A stretch of DNA of 64,000 bases from Elysia chlorotica (GCA_003991915.1 RQTK01000285.1:310447-374446), one strand, 5' to 3'; positions 1-11,380 are shown, counted from the stretch's first letter. The notes: a model not told the origin generated them from the letters alone. Numbers and translations are program-made.

Positions 1-82
<82 letters not shown>

Positions 83-165
83 TTTGATGAAAATGATGAT
101 GGTGTTGGTGTTGGTGTTGGTGAATATGGTGGTGGTGATGATTATGATGATGGTGATACATATAG
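1..165. repeat. (ATG)n microsatellite
   Basis: About 27 clean ATG/TGA units fill the first 82 bases. They decay into ATGGTG/GTTGGT variants up to about 165. The array may continue beyond the left edge of the window. Poly-methionine or poly-aspartate frames here are artefacts of the repeat. Confidence 0.97.
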
Positions 166-521
166 GAAGAAAAAAGAAGAAAGGGGAAAGGAGAAGACAG
201 AGGAGGAGGAGGAGGGCTACGACGAATGAGACTGAGAGATATCAATTAATGAAAATGTTATATAAAAAAAAAAACACTAAAAAAACACGCACCATCAAGT
301 AAAGTTGATGACTTTGTGTTGACAAAAGACTAGTTTTCCAAACTGTTATTTTTGCCTTTTTCTGCGTAGACCAGCTTGCCTTAAAGCCTAATGATTGTTT
401 TAATTATTATTAAGGACTCATTCGCACCTGAAGCTTAGATTAGATTCCCTCCCTTGAGACCAGGCCAAATCAGGCTGTGAGTCTCATGGAGATGGAGAGG
501 AGGGTGGGGTGACGGGTAGGG

Positions 522-752
522 ATGGGGTCATGGGTGAGTGACTCTTGGACCGTGCTCACTGACGCGCGACCAGGGGGGTCCTCATATTCTCTGATCGCCT
601 CCCCTGGGCCAGTTTTGCCCATCAGATTGGCGAAGATGGCGCTTTTTGGACGGAACCATAGAAAAGTTTTACAATACATGCACGTCAATGGACGGTACGG
701 GAAGAAAGACAGAGAACGATCGTGCTTTAGTGGAACTTTAACCATCACGTAG
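522..752 (+). other. short ORF with YY1-like AAGATGGCG at an internal start; doubtful
   Basis: The frame is open for 76 codons and is not repetitive. A second in-frame ATG at 636 sits in 'gcgaagatggcgc', which is both a fair animal start context and close to the YY1 site AANATGGCG. From there the peptide is 38 residues and basic, with no domain I recognise. No splice sites or upstream exons are obvious. It could be a promoter-proximal element, a small ORF, or chance in a moderately GC-rich stretch. No function is assigned. Confidence 0.15.
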
Positions 753-1246
753 AGAGGAGAGGTCCATTTAATCTGTGGCCTGGTCTGCCTAATGTGATCT
801 GTTTTTGTACAGTGATAATATGTGTCAAGATCGGCTGAGATAAGGCTGGTATCACTACACGAGGGGTCGCCAGGGACTTGTTGTTGCCGATACAAAGGGA
901 GACATGATAGCGCGCGTGCTTTGTTGGTTCTGGTGTTTGTATAGAAATACAAGTTGTAAAAAGCGGGGGAGGGGCGGCAGACAGATGGGGAGAGAAAGTC
1001 GGGGAAGGAATACAGAAAGACAAATAGAAGAGAGGAGTAGAAACCATTGGATTCGTCATTATGACTTGGACAAGGCTAAACATTATAATATCCAACCATC
1101 GACCTTTGTAAAACACCCATCAGTTTCACAGGCTAAAATGTATGAGAAACAAACCATTTCCTGATAGCCAAATTGATTACTGTAACTAGGCATCAGTAGA
1201 ACCTCCAGCATCGGTTAACTTAAAAGTTTTTATATCAGTATAACAG

Positions 1247-1249
1247 TCT

Positions 1250-1302
<53 letters not shown>

Positions 1303-1306
1303 TGTT

Positions 1307-1366
<60 letters not shown>

Positions 1367-1422
1367 TTGTAGTAGTAGTAGTTGCTGCTGTTGTTGTAGT
1401 AGTTGTTGTAGTAGTAGTAGTC

Positions 1423-1472
<50 letters not shown>

Positions 1473-1529
1473 TGCTGCTGTTGTTGTAGTAGTTGTTGTA
1501 GTAGTAGTAGTCGTAGTAGTAGTAGTAGC

Positions 1530-1567
<38 letters not shown>

Positions 1568-1800
1568 CAGTTGTAGTAGTAGTAGTAGTAGTAGTAGTAG
1601 CACTACTGGTGTTGCTGGTAGTACTTGTGGTGGTGGTGGTAGTCATAGTTGCTATGGTGGTGGTACTATTGGTGGGAGTGGTGGTAGCACTAGTGGTGAT
1701 GGTGGTAGTACTAGTGGTGATGGTGGTAGTACTAGTGGTGATGGTGGTGGTAGTGGTAGTGGTGGTGGTGGTGGTAGTAGTGCCAGTAGTAGTAGTAGTC
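1247..1800. repeat. (TAG)n compound microsatellite grading to GGT-rich repeat
   Basis: TAG/AGT triplets run from about 1247 to 1605. A higher-order block of about 87 bp containing 'gttgctgctgttgttgtag' occurs twice (near 1380 and near 1470). From 1605 to 1795 the sequence becomes GGTGGTAGTACTAGTGGTGAT variants. The poly-T, poly-L and poly-V frames are repeat artefacts. Confidence 0.95.
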
Positions 1801-2253
1801 CTGGTATACCCGCACTCTTTCTCTCTGTGACAAAGCACAACATGCTCAAAGTTAGTCTTGAGACCCATCCGAGAGAATGTCTTTTCTGCTGCTCACGTTG
1901 AAAGTTAACAAACTAATCAAGCAACCAACTAACCAACCAGCTGGTGACTGATATACCTGCAAGTTACCTAGTGGCGAGTCACCTCTTCAAGCTTTGTCTT
2001 ACAAAACACCTGAGATTTGAACCTCAGACCTCTCTCTCCCCAGTCCAGATCACTGCCTACTAAGCCAAATGCCCTGTAGCTGAATCCATCAAAGAAGATG
2101 GGAAGTCGCCTATTCGTGCTGTGTCGTGCATCGACTGGTGGTGTCCAGGGACGACTCGATCAAGCGTAACTCCGAGGGCCATCGGTTCTAAGAAGGTGTC
2201 GCTAAGACATCTCTCCCACAGGATGAATTATTGAGCAGGGACATGAGACCAGG

Positions 2254-2420
2254 GACGAGCTAGTGCAGGTGGTAGAGCTTTGAGATCCTAATTAGAAGGT
2301 TCGTGGATGGGACCAAACAGTATTTGCCGAATTTCGTCTCATTCGTCCAGTGCAGTATGGTCGATTTTTTGTGGTAGCGCATAAATTGCCAGATGTTAGT
2401 CTTGGGACGCATCGCCGAAT
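2254..2420 (+). mobile_element. SINE, tRNA-headed, type B tail (decayed)
   Basis: The head reads 'gtgcaggtggtagagct', like a tRNA A box. The core 'atttcgtctc' and 'gcgcataaattgccagatg' follow, ending in 'gggacgcatcgccgaata', which matches the type B tail (cccgtcgccgtata). The B box is degraded. It lies in the same orientation as the next copy at 2586. Confidence 0.6.
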
Positions 2421-2585
2421 AAAATTATCTTTGGAAATTGGGAAGAGGTTACTCTATGACACTAGACTAGGACTAGAGCGTCTCCTCAAGGAACTTCAGA
2501 TGAGTCGATCAAAGGTGGTTCTAAGACGGTGTTACACGGGCATCTCTCCGACAGTTTGTTATTGAGCAGGAGCAGGTAGGCTAGG

Positions 2586-2748
2586 GGCGAGCTGGTGCAG
2601 GTGGTAGTGCGATGAGCTCCTAATTAGAAGGTATGCTGTTCGAAACATGGATGGGACCAAATATTATTTGCCGGATTTCGTCTCATAGTGGTTAGTCTGC
2701 TTCAGTGTAGAATACACGGTAGAGACAGGAGTCCTGATATCCTGTCTT
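2586..2748 (+). mobile_element. SINE, tRNA-headed, 3' truncated
   Basis: The head 'gagctggtgcaggtggtag' is followed by 'gctgttcgaaac' in the B-box position, then 'ggatttcgtctc', then the core 'gagacaggagtcctgatatc'. The tail is missing. The head is near-identical to the copy at 2254, so the two probably share a duplication history. Confidence 0.6.
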
Positions 2749-3159
2749 ACTAAAGCAGAGATATGAACATGAGACCTCTTTCTCCTCTGTTGTCTAGATC
2801 ACTAACAACTAAACCAGCTTCCTATTACTGTATCCATCAAAGATTGTGACAAGCCCTCTTTTCGTGCTGCGTCTTGCAGCGACTGGGGCTGACTTGGGCC
2901 GAGTCGATCAAGCGGAACCCCAAGCACCCGGCGGTTCTAAGAAGGTGCCATCCCGACATCTCTCGCTCAGATGAATTATTGAGCAGGTCCAGGTAGGGCT
3001 GGCATCAGGCAGACCGTGTCAGGAGACCAGAGAGAAATTCCTCCCTCCCTGGACGGGTCGCGCGTCCTAGGTGAGCAGGCCGACTTCTGATCTGGGGTGT
3101 GGGGTGAGTGCAGGAATCGTGACTAGTGGGCCGTCTTCAGGTGGCACCAGATTTCCCCG

Positions 3160-3440
3160 GAGGGAATATATACATGAGGAGGATGGGGTTTGATTAACTG
3201 TCTGATAGGTGGCAGGGGAGGGAGGGAGAGAGTGAGAGAGGGGGACTGAGTGGAGGTATACACGAGGAGGATGGGTACGCGAAAGGTAGACAGGGAGAGA
3301 GGCTGAGGGGAGATACACCCAGGTAGTATAAGGTTTGAGTAATTGTTTTATAGGTGATATGAGGAGGAGCAAGATGTAGGAATGGCAGGAAAGAGAGAAG
3401 GAGAAAAAAGGAGGGAGATATACACACAGAAGATTATTTC
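3160..3440. repeat. purine-rich imperfect repeats
   Basis: The phrases 'tacatgaggaggatgggg', 'acacgaggaggatggg' and 'gatatgaggaggagcaag' recur with GGGAGAGAG tracts between them. Open frames on the minus strand here are low-complexity Leu/Ser/Pro translations. Confidence 0.5.
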
Positions 3441-5125
3441 TTCTTTCGTCATAGTTGATCAGATGAGCCTCTTTATACAGTACATGTATTCAGATGTTTG
3501 AGAAATAACACAGTCTTTAAAAGCGTGATGAACTGATGTTGTGTCTGGGTTTTGTTTTTCTCTTATTTTTAATATATGGAGAATCATTAATGTTTAGTAA
3601 GTTTCCTGTTTTAAGTTTGAAAATAAAAGACAACATTTTTTTTCAAACTTCATAAAAGTTTAAGAAGAAAGCATGTTTTTTTTTCTTCTTATTTCATTAA
3701 AACATAAGAAACACCCCAGTCCGTTTTGTAACACATAAAAAATGAAATTAAACCTAGTTAGTATGATTAGTGTAGCCATTACAATTTACTAATCACCGTT
3801 GTTTTATTATAATACTATGGAGACTAAGTTATTTAGCTTTGTTCTGAAAGTTTAAAAAATGTATGTTGTATAATGCATTACGTTTTTTAAAGTGTCCATC
3901 AAAGTAATTCGTGTTGCCCTAAAAGCTTTCGAACGAACCATGTCAGATTTTTGTTGTTTTTTTTTCTTTAATTTTGTCATAAAATTTTGCAAATTAGATA
4001 ATGTAGTTTATCCTTAAGACATAGTGTTGTCATAAAAATGCGTGAAAATCAAATAATTACATGTGTAAATTAGTTGTGTAATGAAAAGAGAAAACTAGGT
4101 TCATTTTGCTTAATACACTTTGCCAATTAAACTAGTCAGTTATCTCATAAAAGTTTCCGAATCCAAATAGTTATTCAGCCTTGTGAATTATGTCATAGGA
4201 AAATTACCAACCCATTGGTTATGCCTATTGAACATGACAATTGGCTTAGCTACTTACGTCATCAAGTTCAATTGAAGAATAAAAGAACCTGAATTATCAC
4301 TACCTCTCACGTATAATTGTTATTTTAAATGTTGATAACCAGTTTTAAATTTTTTTTCCCTTACAAAATCCCCCATTAATTTGCTACATTCTATTGTTTG
4401 TCCAATTACAAAACAACAACAACAATAAAAACACAGCTATCGAGAACGCTTCTAGTTTACATTTATGCTACATAAATAATGGCATGGCTTTATTTCTCCT
4501 TTACCTGATTGTACTTAGTGCATCTTTGTTAAATGTACTTATTGATTTCACGTCCACCCACATACTTTACAGCAAAAGTTCCATCGACAAAAATATCCGG
4601 CCTTCTGTTTTCTTCTCTGCGTTTGTTTTACCGTTATCAATTGTTTTTATTGTCTATTCTCATTTTAAATTCCCCAATCTAAAATTTCACAGCGGTTTCT
4701 AATGAAGTTTGAATCCAGTTGTCTTTCCCCGATTCCCTTCTAGGCATTACATTTTTCTTTGTTGTTTTTAACCACCAGGCGATGGAAATAAACCCGGAAT
4801 AAAAATCGTCCGCGATATTTTTACCTCTATAGAAAGAGAATAACACTTGCGATTAAAAATTAACAGGTTGGTTTTAATTTCCCGCCTACCGCCTGCCCTC
4901 GATAGATTTCCAGACTTTCACTTTCCGTCAGGTTTTTTCCTCTCTCTTTCCCTTAAATCACATTGTTTTCCTAGGTAACAATGCCCCCCCCCCCTCTCTT
5001 CACGCCAATCCCGGTGCGGCTTTGCGTTTTTTCCCTGGCTTTCCGTGAAGTGAGTGCATCCTCCAGCTGACATCAATCTTTCCCCGCCACTTTACAACTT
5101 AATTCATTACAGGTTGGAGGATTAG
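3441..5125. other. AT-rich interval, no gene seen
   Basis: This is plain AT-rich sequence with short homopolymers. A 102-codon frame at 4394-4702 holds two hydrophobic stretches but also an Asn run and no recognisable domain. I read it as chance in T-rich DNA. There is a short poly-C at 4984-4993. Confidence 0.6.
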
Positions 5126-5126
5126 T

Positions 5127-5235
<109 letters not shown>

Positions 5236-5377
5236 TCTATCTTTCTCTTCCATCGCTCTTCCATTCTCTCTTTTTTCTATTTTTCCACTCTTCCCTCTCT
5301 TTCTATCTGCATCTCTTAATGTCTTCTCTCTGTATCTCTCTATCTCTATCTCTCTTTCAATCTTTTATGGGGTTTTT

Positions 5378-5553
<176 letters not shown>

Positions 5554-5782
5554 ATCTCTATCCATTATACAAAAAACACTTTTCTTACTTTCTCGTTTTC
5601 CCCAGAAAGGTTCGTTCACTTCTATTTCGAATTCCATTCCTTAGAAAGGTAATAATTATTTCCTCCCTTTCCTCATATACCCGCCCAACTTCTACTGTTT
5701 TCTCTCTCTGTTTCTCCTCCCTCCATCCCAGCACTCTGTCTTCCTGTATCGATTCCTCCCGATCCTAGCCCCTCCCTCCCGT

Positions 5783-5784
<2 letters not shown>

Positions 5785-5824
<40 letters not shown>

Positions 5825-5920
5825 ACGCTTTCTCTAAATATTTGATAAACTCAATTGAAACGCGCCCGATCTCCTCCATACTCCATGGCCAACCTGGCGG
5901 GAGGCAGGGAGAGAGGGAGA

Positions 5921-5976
<56 letters not shown>

Positions 5977-6006
5977 GAGTGAGAGAGGGAGAGAGAGAGA
6001 AAGAGA
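5785..6006. repeat. paired (GA)n microsatellites
   Basis: (GA)n at 5785-5822 and at about 5908-6001, separated by roughly 85 bp of ordinary sequence. The orientation is opposite to the (TC)n array at 5129, so the two could form inverted homopurine arms. Confidence 0.95.
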
Positions 6007-6157
6007 TAAAACACCCTATGAAATCCTATGAAGTCCTTTACAACGTGGACAATCTACGGTACGTTATCATAAACAAATGGTGAAGAAAATAATACTATGT
6101 TATTAGTTGTACATTACTAAGGTTTCTCGAAAATACTAATACGAAGACAGGAAACAC

Positions 6158-6222
6158 AAGGAGTATTTGAACCGCGAACCTTTTTTTGTCAGTTCTGAAC
6201 ACTAAACCGACTGGGCTGCTAA
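6158..6222 (-). mobile_element. tRNA-like SINE head remnant
   Basis: Read on the minus strand, the block has a B-box-like 'ggttcgcggttcaaatac' and a degraded A box, as in the SINE heads elsewhere. No core or tail is adjacent. A standalone tRNA gene is unlikely because the cloverleaf is broken. Confidence 0.35.
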
Positions 6223-6320
6223 GTTATCAAGTGGGTGGGTGGATAGCTGATTAGTGGAAGGGTTGATGGAGGGATAGTAGGTGGGTGGATGGACTGACCT
6301 TTGTAAACGAGATATTTTAC

Positions 6321-6452
6321 GGTTTAACGTCTCCTAGGTTCCTAACGAGATTCCTATACGGCGACGGACCCCAAGACTAACGTCTGAGAATTTCACGTGT
6401 TTCACGTGCTTCCACACAGAGCCGGGGCGGGGATACCAGGAATCGAACTGGG
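6321..6452 (-). mobile_element. SINE, type B tail, internally deleted
   Basis: The minus strand reads 'ggtatccccgccccggc', 'ttctcagacgttagtcttg', 'gtccgtcgccgtatagg' and finally 'cctaggagacgttaaacc'. This is the clearest type B tail in the window. The head-side boundary runs directly into the 177-bp duplicated unit. Confidence 0.7.
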
Positions 6453-6790
6453 CAACTCCCTAAATGAAAGACTCACGATTTGACACTTGATTTGTTAAGT
6501 TTTTGAAGTAAAAAAAAAAAGATCGCAAATACTTCTGTGTCGCCATCTAGAACTCTATGTTGATAAAACGACCTTAAACTTGTTATGGGGCGAAGCGCTG
6601 CGAAAAAAAGGGGAATCGAACTGGGCAACTCCCAAAATAAAAGACTCACGGTTTGACACTGTGTTAAGTTTTTGAAGTAAAAAAAAAATGTCGCAAATAC
6701 TGCTGTATCGCCATCTAGAACTCTATGTTGAAAAATGGACCTTAAACTTCTTTGTCTTGCCATGGAGCGAAGCGAATGACAGAAGGTTTT
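6427..6790. repeat. tandem duplication, unit about 177 bp
   Basis: Copy 1 starts at 'ggaatcgaactgggcaact' (about 6438) and copy 2 at about 6612. Both carry 'agactcacg', a poly-A of 10-11, 'gtcgcaaatac' or a close variant, and 'cgccatctagaactctatg'. Copy identity is high by eye. The first copy begins inside the SINE core, so the duplication post-dates the insertion. Confidence 0.85.
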
Positions 6791-7059
6791 TGTGTGTGGC
6801 GGGGGGGGGGGAGGAGGGGGGGGGATATGAAGGAAAAAGAAAAGGCGACAGGGAAAGAGGAATGAAGAGACAAGGGAAGGAGGCATCGGCAGGGAAGAAA
6901 GGAATCATGGAGGGAATGATGGAGACAGGGATGAGGACACGGTAGTGAGGCACTGAGGAGGGAAGAGGGGTGAGAGGTAGGCATGAAGAGAGGGATGGAC
7001 AGAAGGATGGGGCCATGGATATATATATAGAGATCTCTCCAGGTAGCACAGCGGGCAAC

Positions 7060-7305
7060 TAGACTGTGACGGGCCGGCAGGGGGAGTCGGCCGGGAGACG
7101 GGTCGGGCCGGGCCGGGACCTTTCGGGGAGTCCCGATCTCTGATTGTCGCCGGAGCAGCGCTCCCCGGGAAAACAATCAGCATCGATACATAATTGATCA
7201 GAGGCAGGGCCAGGCCGTGAACAGGCAGGCATCAGGCCGGTATCAGGCTGGTCTCCCGATATACCGTTATCCACCACCCGGGTAGTCGTCCGGCTCAAGC
7301 AGGCC
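7060..7305. promoter_or_regulatory. CpG-rich patch, possible promoter or island
   Basis: About 245 bp are clearly richer in G, C and CpG than their surroundings, with 'gggccggcaggg', 'tcgggccgggccggg' and 'cgccggagcagcgc'. Open minus-strand frames cross it but give Pro/Arg-rich peptides with no domain. No TATA box or ATG with a following donor stands out. Confidence 0.3.
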
Positions 7306-7374
7306 CTTGCAGTGTCAATGGTTCTGTGTGGATGATCTGCTAGGATGGGATATGAATGCTGAGGCTTGGTGCTC

Positions 7375-7985
7375 CTCCTCGCTATGGAATATGTGGATAG
7401 ATGGATGGGTGGGCAGTGGATTGGTGGGTAGATTGGTGGGTAGATTGTGGGTAGATGGTGGGTAGATGTATGGATAAAAATTGTTGGTGGGTGGATGAGT
7501 GTATAGTGGGTCTATGGGTGATTGGTGATGGTGGAGTTATCTGCTAGGATGGGATACGGGATTAGACTTTGATGGACTTTACGATTGGTGGATTGTGGGT
7601 GTGTTTAAGGATAAGGGTAGATTGGTGGGTAGATTGGTAGGTAGATGGTGGGTAGATGGTGGGTAGGTAGGCGGATAGATGGATGGGTGGGCAGCGGGTT
7701 GGTGGGTAGATTGGTTCGTAGGTTGGTGGGTAGGTTGGTGGGTAGATCGATAGGTAAATGTGTGGACCAATGGATAGCTAATAATTATTGGTGGGTGGGT
7801 GGGTGGATAGTCAGTGGGTGATTGGTGATGGTGGAGTTATCTGCTAGGATGGGATACGGGCTCAGACTTTGATGGACTTCACGCTGGGTGGATTGTGTGT
7901 GTTTTTAAGGATAGTGGATCAGTGGGTGGATGGGTGGATGGATGGATGGATGGATGGATGGATGGATGGTTGGATGGTTGGATGT
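7375..7985. repeat. GGTGGGTAGATT-type repeats with a 301-bp higher-order duplication
   Basis: Variants of 'ggtgggtagatt' fill the stretch. A longer block ('gtgattggtgatggtggag', 'ctgctaggatgggatac', 'gactttgatggactt') is seen at about 7520 and again at about 7821. The 3' end is a clean (GGAT)n run at 7930-7982. Confidence 0.9.
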
Positions 7986-8427
7986 TGTTTTTTCTCTGCA
8001 AAAGAAAAAGAAAGATGTTTATAGTAACCAACGCAGACAAAGCCAATTGTTTTAACTTGTGAAAATAGTCTCAATCTGTTAATATTTCCTCCTAACTAAT
8101 TCAAGAAAAGTATGCTATTCTACGGAAGTTTGGATATTAATGTTCACTATTGTAGACAAGTTAGTGGAGACATTGGTAGATGCACAGCTCAATGTTTGGG
8201 CTAACTGACATGATCTTTTAAAGTTAGAAACAAATAGTAAATATAGATAGATAACTTAATTGGTTTGCAGGATTGATTAAAAGGCGAAATTCATTTGGGG
8301 TAACTTAAAGTGTACTGAGATTGACAAAAATCCGTAAGTCTTTCCAACCTTATGAGACCTATGCGTAGCAATTTGAGTTACAGAGATTTTTTTTTATCAG
8401 ATCTATCTTCAGAACAATGGCATTTGA
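7986..8427. other. AT-rich interval, no gene seen
   Basis: Unique-looking AT-rich sequence. At its right end 'gattttttttttatcag' resembles a splice acceptor just before the acidic coding remnant. No donor partner can be assigned. Confidence 0.5.
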
Positions 8428-8627
8428 ATTCCTATAATCGTCAACTATGAACAAGATATAGATGCTGATTATGAATCGGATATTGAAGGTGGCGAGATGA
8501 GTGATGATGAAGAACAAGAAGCAAGTTCAAGCGGATCGGGACAGTCAGTCTAGATTTAAATAGATATAGACCTAAAGAAGATTGGAGTGATATTTTGGTC
8601 GATGTTGCCGATAAAAGTCAATTTTGA
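8428..8627 (+). pseudogene. acidic coding remnant, possibly piggyBac-type transposase N-terminus
   Basis: The frame from 8428 has no stop until 8551 and reads 'YEQDIDADYESDIEGGEMSD', then DDEEQEASSSGSGQSV. The next frame, from 8553, continues for 24 codons as 'DLNRYRPKEDWSDILVDVAD' and stops at 8625. A run of Asp/Glu/Ser followed by a short Trp-containing segment is typical of the region ahead of the catalytic domain in piggyBac-like transposases. Codon usage and composition stand out from the AT-rich surroundings. The two pieces lie in different frames, no start codon precedes them, and I see no DDD catalytic domain downstream, so this is a broken fragment. An acidic exon of a host gene is the main alternative. 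The family assignment is an inference from composition alone. Confidence 0.4.
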
Positions 8628-9105
8628 CCAAAACCCAAAAAGTCAACTATTATCTATTCACAATTTTCTATCCTTTTTTTGTTGTTCTATTTTTACCTCT
8701 CTCCAAGTTATTAGCAATACAAACACATACACATAACAAGAAAAACAAGAAAAACAGAAAACGTTAATGGTTTTTTTATTTTAATAATTTATATCATCAA
8801 TATCTGTTATAAAAACTACACAGTAGTACATATTTTCCGAAAGTGTATCCATTTTCCTATTTCGTGATATTTAAAAATCCAAATTGTAAACAAATTCATT
8901 GCAAGAAAAGCCTTTTTTTAAGTAGTCGGAAAGGAATTAGAGAGATCTCCCTGTCTTTGAGTTGGAAAGAGTTAAGGAACGTTAATTTCTTTGCCCTCAT
9001 AACTTAAACCTTTGGAACTATTTTTTACATCTTTTAAAAATTCTCAAACGAGTCTTGATTTAACGCCTAAAAATGAAAGAATTTGAATAGTCGCAGTGGA
9101 TGCAT
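8628..9105. other. AT-rich interval, no gene seen
   Basis: No open frame of note and no recognisable repeat. It separates the acidic remnant from the 51-bp minisatellite. Confidence 0.5.
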
Positions 9106-9109
9106 GGTT

Positions 9110-9875
9110 TTGTTCATATTTATATTTCTGTATGACACCCAAGACGTAGAGCGCCTTGTGATTTTGTTCCAATCTTTCTGTATGGTATTCTTGACGAAGA
9201 GCGTCTGGTGATTTTGTTCATAATGTTTTGTATGACACTCTAGACGTAGAGCATCCTGGTGGTTTTGTTAATGACGTTTTGTGTGAAGCCTTCAGTGGTA
9301 AACCCTCCTGGTGATATTGCTCATTTTTTTCTGTGTGGAGGTCCTTTTAATTAGCGCTGTGATAGTTTTGCTTAAAACGTTTGGCTTTTTTTTGTTAAAC
9401 TTCGTTATTTCTTTCGTTAATAACGTTTTGTGTATAGACTTGGTACCCCCCCCCCCCCCCCCCCCACCTTCATATTTTTCTCCCTACCTTTTTATTGCTT
9501 TTGTTAATAAAGATTTGTGTATAGTCTTAGTACCCCCCTCCTTAATTTTGCGCGGAAATTTTGGATTTGCTAATGAGTTGTTTTTGAGCAAAGAATTTGT
9601 AAGCCCTCCTGATGGTTTTGTTCAAGGCTTTCTGCGTGACACTCTAGACGTAGAGCGTCCTGATCGTTTTCCCCGTGGCCTTCTGCGTGACACTCTAGAC
9701 GTAGAGCGTCCTGATGGTTTTCCCCGTGGCCTTCTGCGTGACACTCTAGACGTAGAGCGTCCTGATGGTTTTGTTCATGGCTTTCTGCGTGACACTCTAG
9801 ACGTAGAGCGTCCTGATAGTTTTCCCCGTGGCCTTCTGCGTGACACTCTAGACGTAGAGCGTCCTGAAAGTAGAA
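9110..9875 (+). repeat. 51-bp minisatellite, degenerate left, homogeneous right
   Basis: Five near-identical 51-bp units lie at 9627-9872, each with 'gacactctagacgtagagcg' and 'tcctgatggttttccccgtgg'. To the left, from about 9120, looser copies of the same unit can be followed, for example 'acgtagagcgccttgtgatt' and 'cgaagagcgtctggtgattt'. Later ones have decayed to TTTGTTAAT-type phrases, and a poly-C run (9446-9465) interrupts. Because 51 is 17 codons, the array stays open and encodes LLRDTLDVERPDGFPRG repeats, giving a 217-codon frame at 9311-9964. I see no evidence that it is translated. Confidence 0.85.
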
Positions 9876-10128
9876 ACGGAAGATTACAAAATATGGTACA
9901 TGTGTCCTATTTTAGGAGGAGCATGACAAAGATAAGGAAAACATATTTTAGGATCATAACATAATCATACAATGTCAATGCAGTTTCAACAAAACCATGG
10001 AAAAGAGGAGACAAGTCTTGTTTTAGGAGAACTGTGAAAAAGACGAAGGAATCCTTGTTTTATGAGGACTATGTCAAAGATGGGTAAAGTGTTGTTTTAG
10101 GAGGATCATGACAAAAAAACAAAATAGT

Positions 10129-10135
10129 AATAGTG

Positions 10136-10225
<90 letters not shown>

Positions 10226-10236
10226 TGAGTAGTAGT

Positions 10237-10323
<87 letters not shown>

Positions 10324-10340
10324 TGCTGTTGTTGTTGCTG
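10129..10340. repeat. (TAG)n/(AGC)n microsatellite
   Basis: AGT triplets with a central AGC block (10239-10258) and a TTGCTG end. The poly-Ser frame on plus and the poly-Leu frame on minus are artefacts. Confidence 0.97.
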
Positions 10341-10454
10341 TTGTTGTTGGGGTAGAAGTAGTATGTGTTGCATATCGTGCAACTTATTAAATGTCAACTA
10401 ATGGTATGATTATACTCATCCTAAACCCTCTGTAAAGCCTTGTTGGACCATGTT

Positions 10455-10514
10455 TAACGTCGCGGCAAGCTTACTATCTCATCTACTACAAGTTGTAAGC
10501 TCTCCGCGACGTTA
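10455..10514. mobile_element. foldback element R2, copy 1 (20-bp arms)
   Basis: The left arm 'taacgtcgcggcaagcttac' pairs with 'gtaagctctccgcgacgtta' across a 20-nt loop, with 18 of 20 positions matching. It shares the 'aacgtcgc' and 'agcttac' outer and inner motifs with hairpins at 12582 and 43297, which suggests one palindromic MITE-like family. Confidence 0.55.
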
Positions 10515-10810
10515 CACTCACTGTGACGCCCCTAGACTTACTCAAACGCCGCCTTAGCGATGACCACTGGAACCGCCACTGACGCTATCAGCTCGAAAAT
10601 AAGGGTATCGATAACCACGTAGACGGCCTTCATCATATTGCCACTCTGGGAAGAGATCACAAGTTGTTTTTTTAAGTGTACAATACATTGGTGGTTAATG
10701 TAAATATTAAAACACCCCCTAAAAAACAAAGACAGAAAGCAACAACATCAAAACAATAACAGCGATACAGTTGACTCATATTTTTTCACCATATTGTTGG
10801 CCGCGAAAGA

Positions 10811-10903
10811 GGGGGGGGGGGGGGGGGGGGAGGATAAGGTGAAGAAAAGTGGGCGGGGAGGCTGTTGAAGCTACTTTTCCACACGCACACACACACACAC
10901 ACA
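10811..10903. repeat. poly-G (20) and short (CA)n
   Basis: A run of 20 G at 10811-10830, followed by (AC)n at about 10884-10903. The G run may form quadruplex structure and is prone to length error. Confidence 0.95.
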
Positions 10904-11061
10904 AACAGAAAACAAATTCTCTTTATGTTTATGTTCATGTAATGTGTGGTTAAAGTTATTCATCTTGATCTGGCTGCTATATGTTAACTAGTAGCATACA
11001 AGTCTCATCTTGGCGTAGAGACATCAGCATAGCCCGTGACACCATAGACCTATACTTACCA

Positions 11062-11300
11062 GTTATCTGATAGAACTATACTAGCATGTGATCTGATGGA
11101 GCTATACTATCCTTTGACCTGATAGAACTATACTATCATGTGACCTGATAGAACTATACTATCATGTGACCTGATAGAACTATACTATCATGTGACCTGA
11201 TAGAACTATACTATCATGTGACCTGATAGAACTATACTATCATGTGACCTGATAGAACTATACTATCATGTGACCTGATAGAACTATACTATCATGTGAC

Positions 11301-11305
<5 letters not shown>
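11062..11305. repeat. 26-bp minisatellite merging into (GA)n
   Basis: About nine 26-bp units of 'gacctgatagaactatacta' plus 'tcatgt'. The first two are divergent and the last six or seven nearly identical. Each unit has a small stem (tgatag/ctatca). The final unit breaks off at 'gacctgagagagag', where the microsatellite takes over. Confidence 0.93.

Positions 11306-11380
<75 letters not shown>
11303..11380. repeat. (GA)n microsatellite
   Basis: About 38 GA units, abutting the 26-bp array on the left. On the right follow AGAC/AAAGAGAG tracts up to 11530. Confidence 0.97.

Larger units (their letters stand above)
2080..3000. repeat. imperfect repeated block, three partial copies
   Basis: A segment running from 'gtatccatcaaag', through 'cgtgctg' and 'tcgatcaagcg', to 'gatgaattattgagcag' is seen at 2080-2240 and again at 2822-2990. 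A shorter middle copy lies at 2485-2575. SINE pieces (2254-2420 and 2586-2748) sit between the copies. The arrangement suggests duplication of a block that already carried a SINE insertion. Confidence 0.7.

Noticed and set aside
4394-4702. 102-codon ORF as a small membrane protein
   Set aside because: Hydrophobic stretches are expected from T-rich DNA. An Asn run comes from a caa/aac repeat, and there is no recognised family or splice context.
9311-9964. 217-codon ORF as a secreted repeat protein (hydrophobic start, DTLDVERPDGF repeats)
   Set aside because: The hydrophobic start is T-rich decayed minisatellite and poly-C (poly-Pro) sequence, and the repeat part is the 51-bp array. No independent evidence for a gene.
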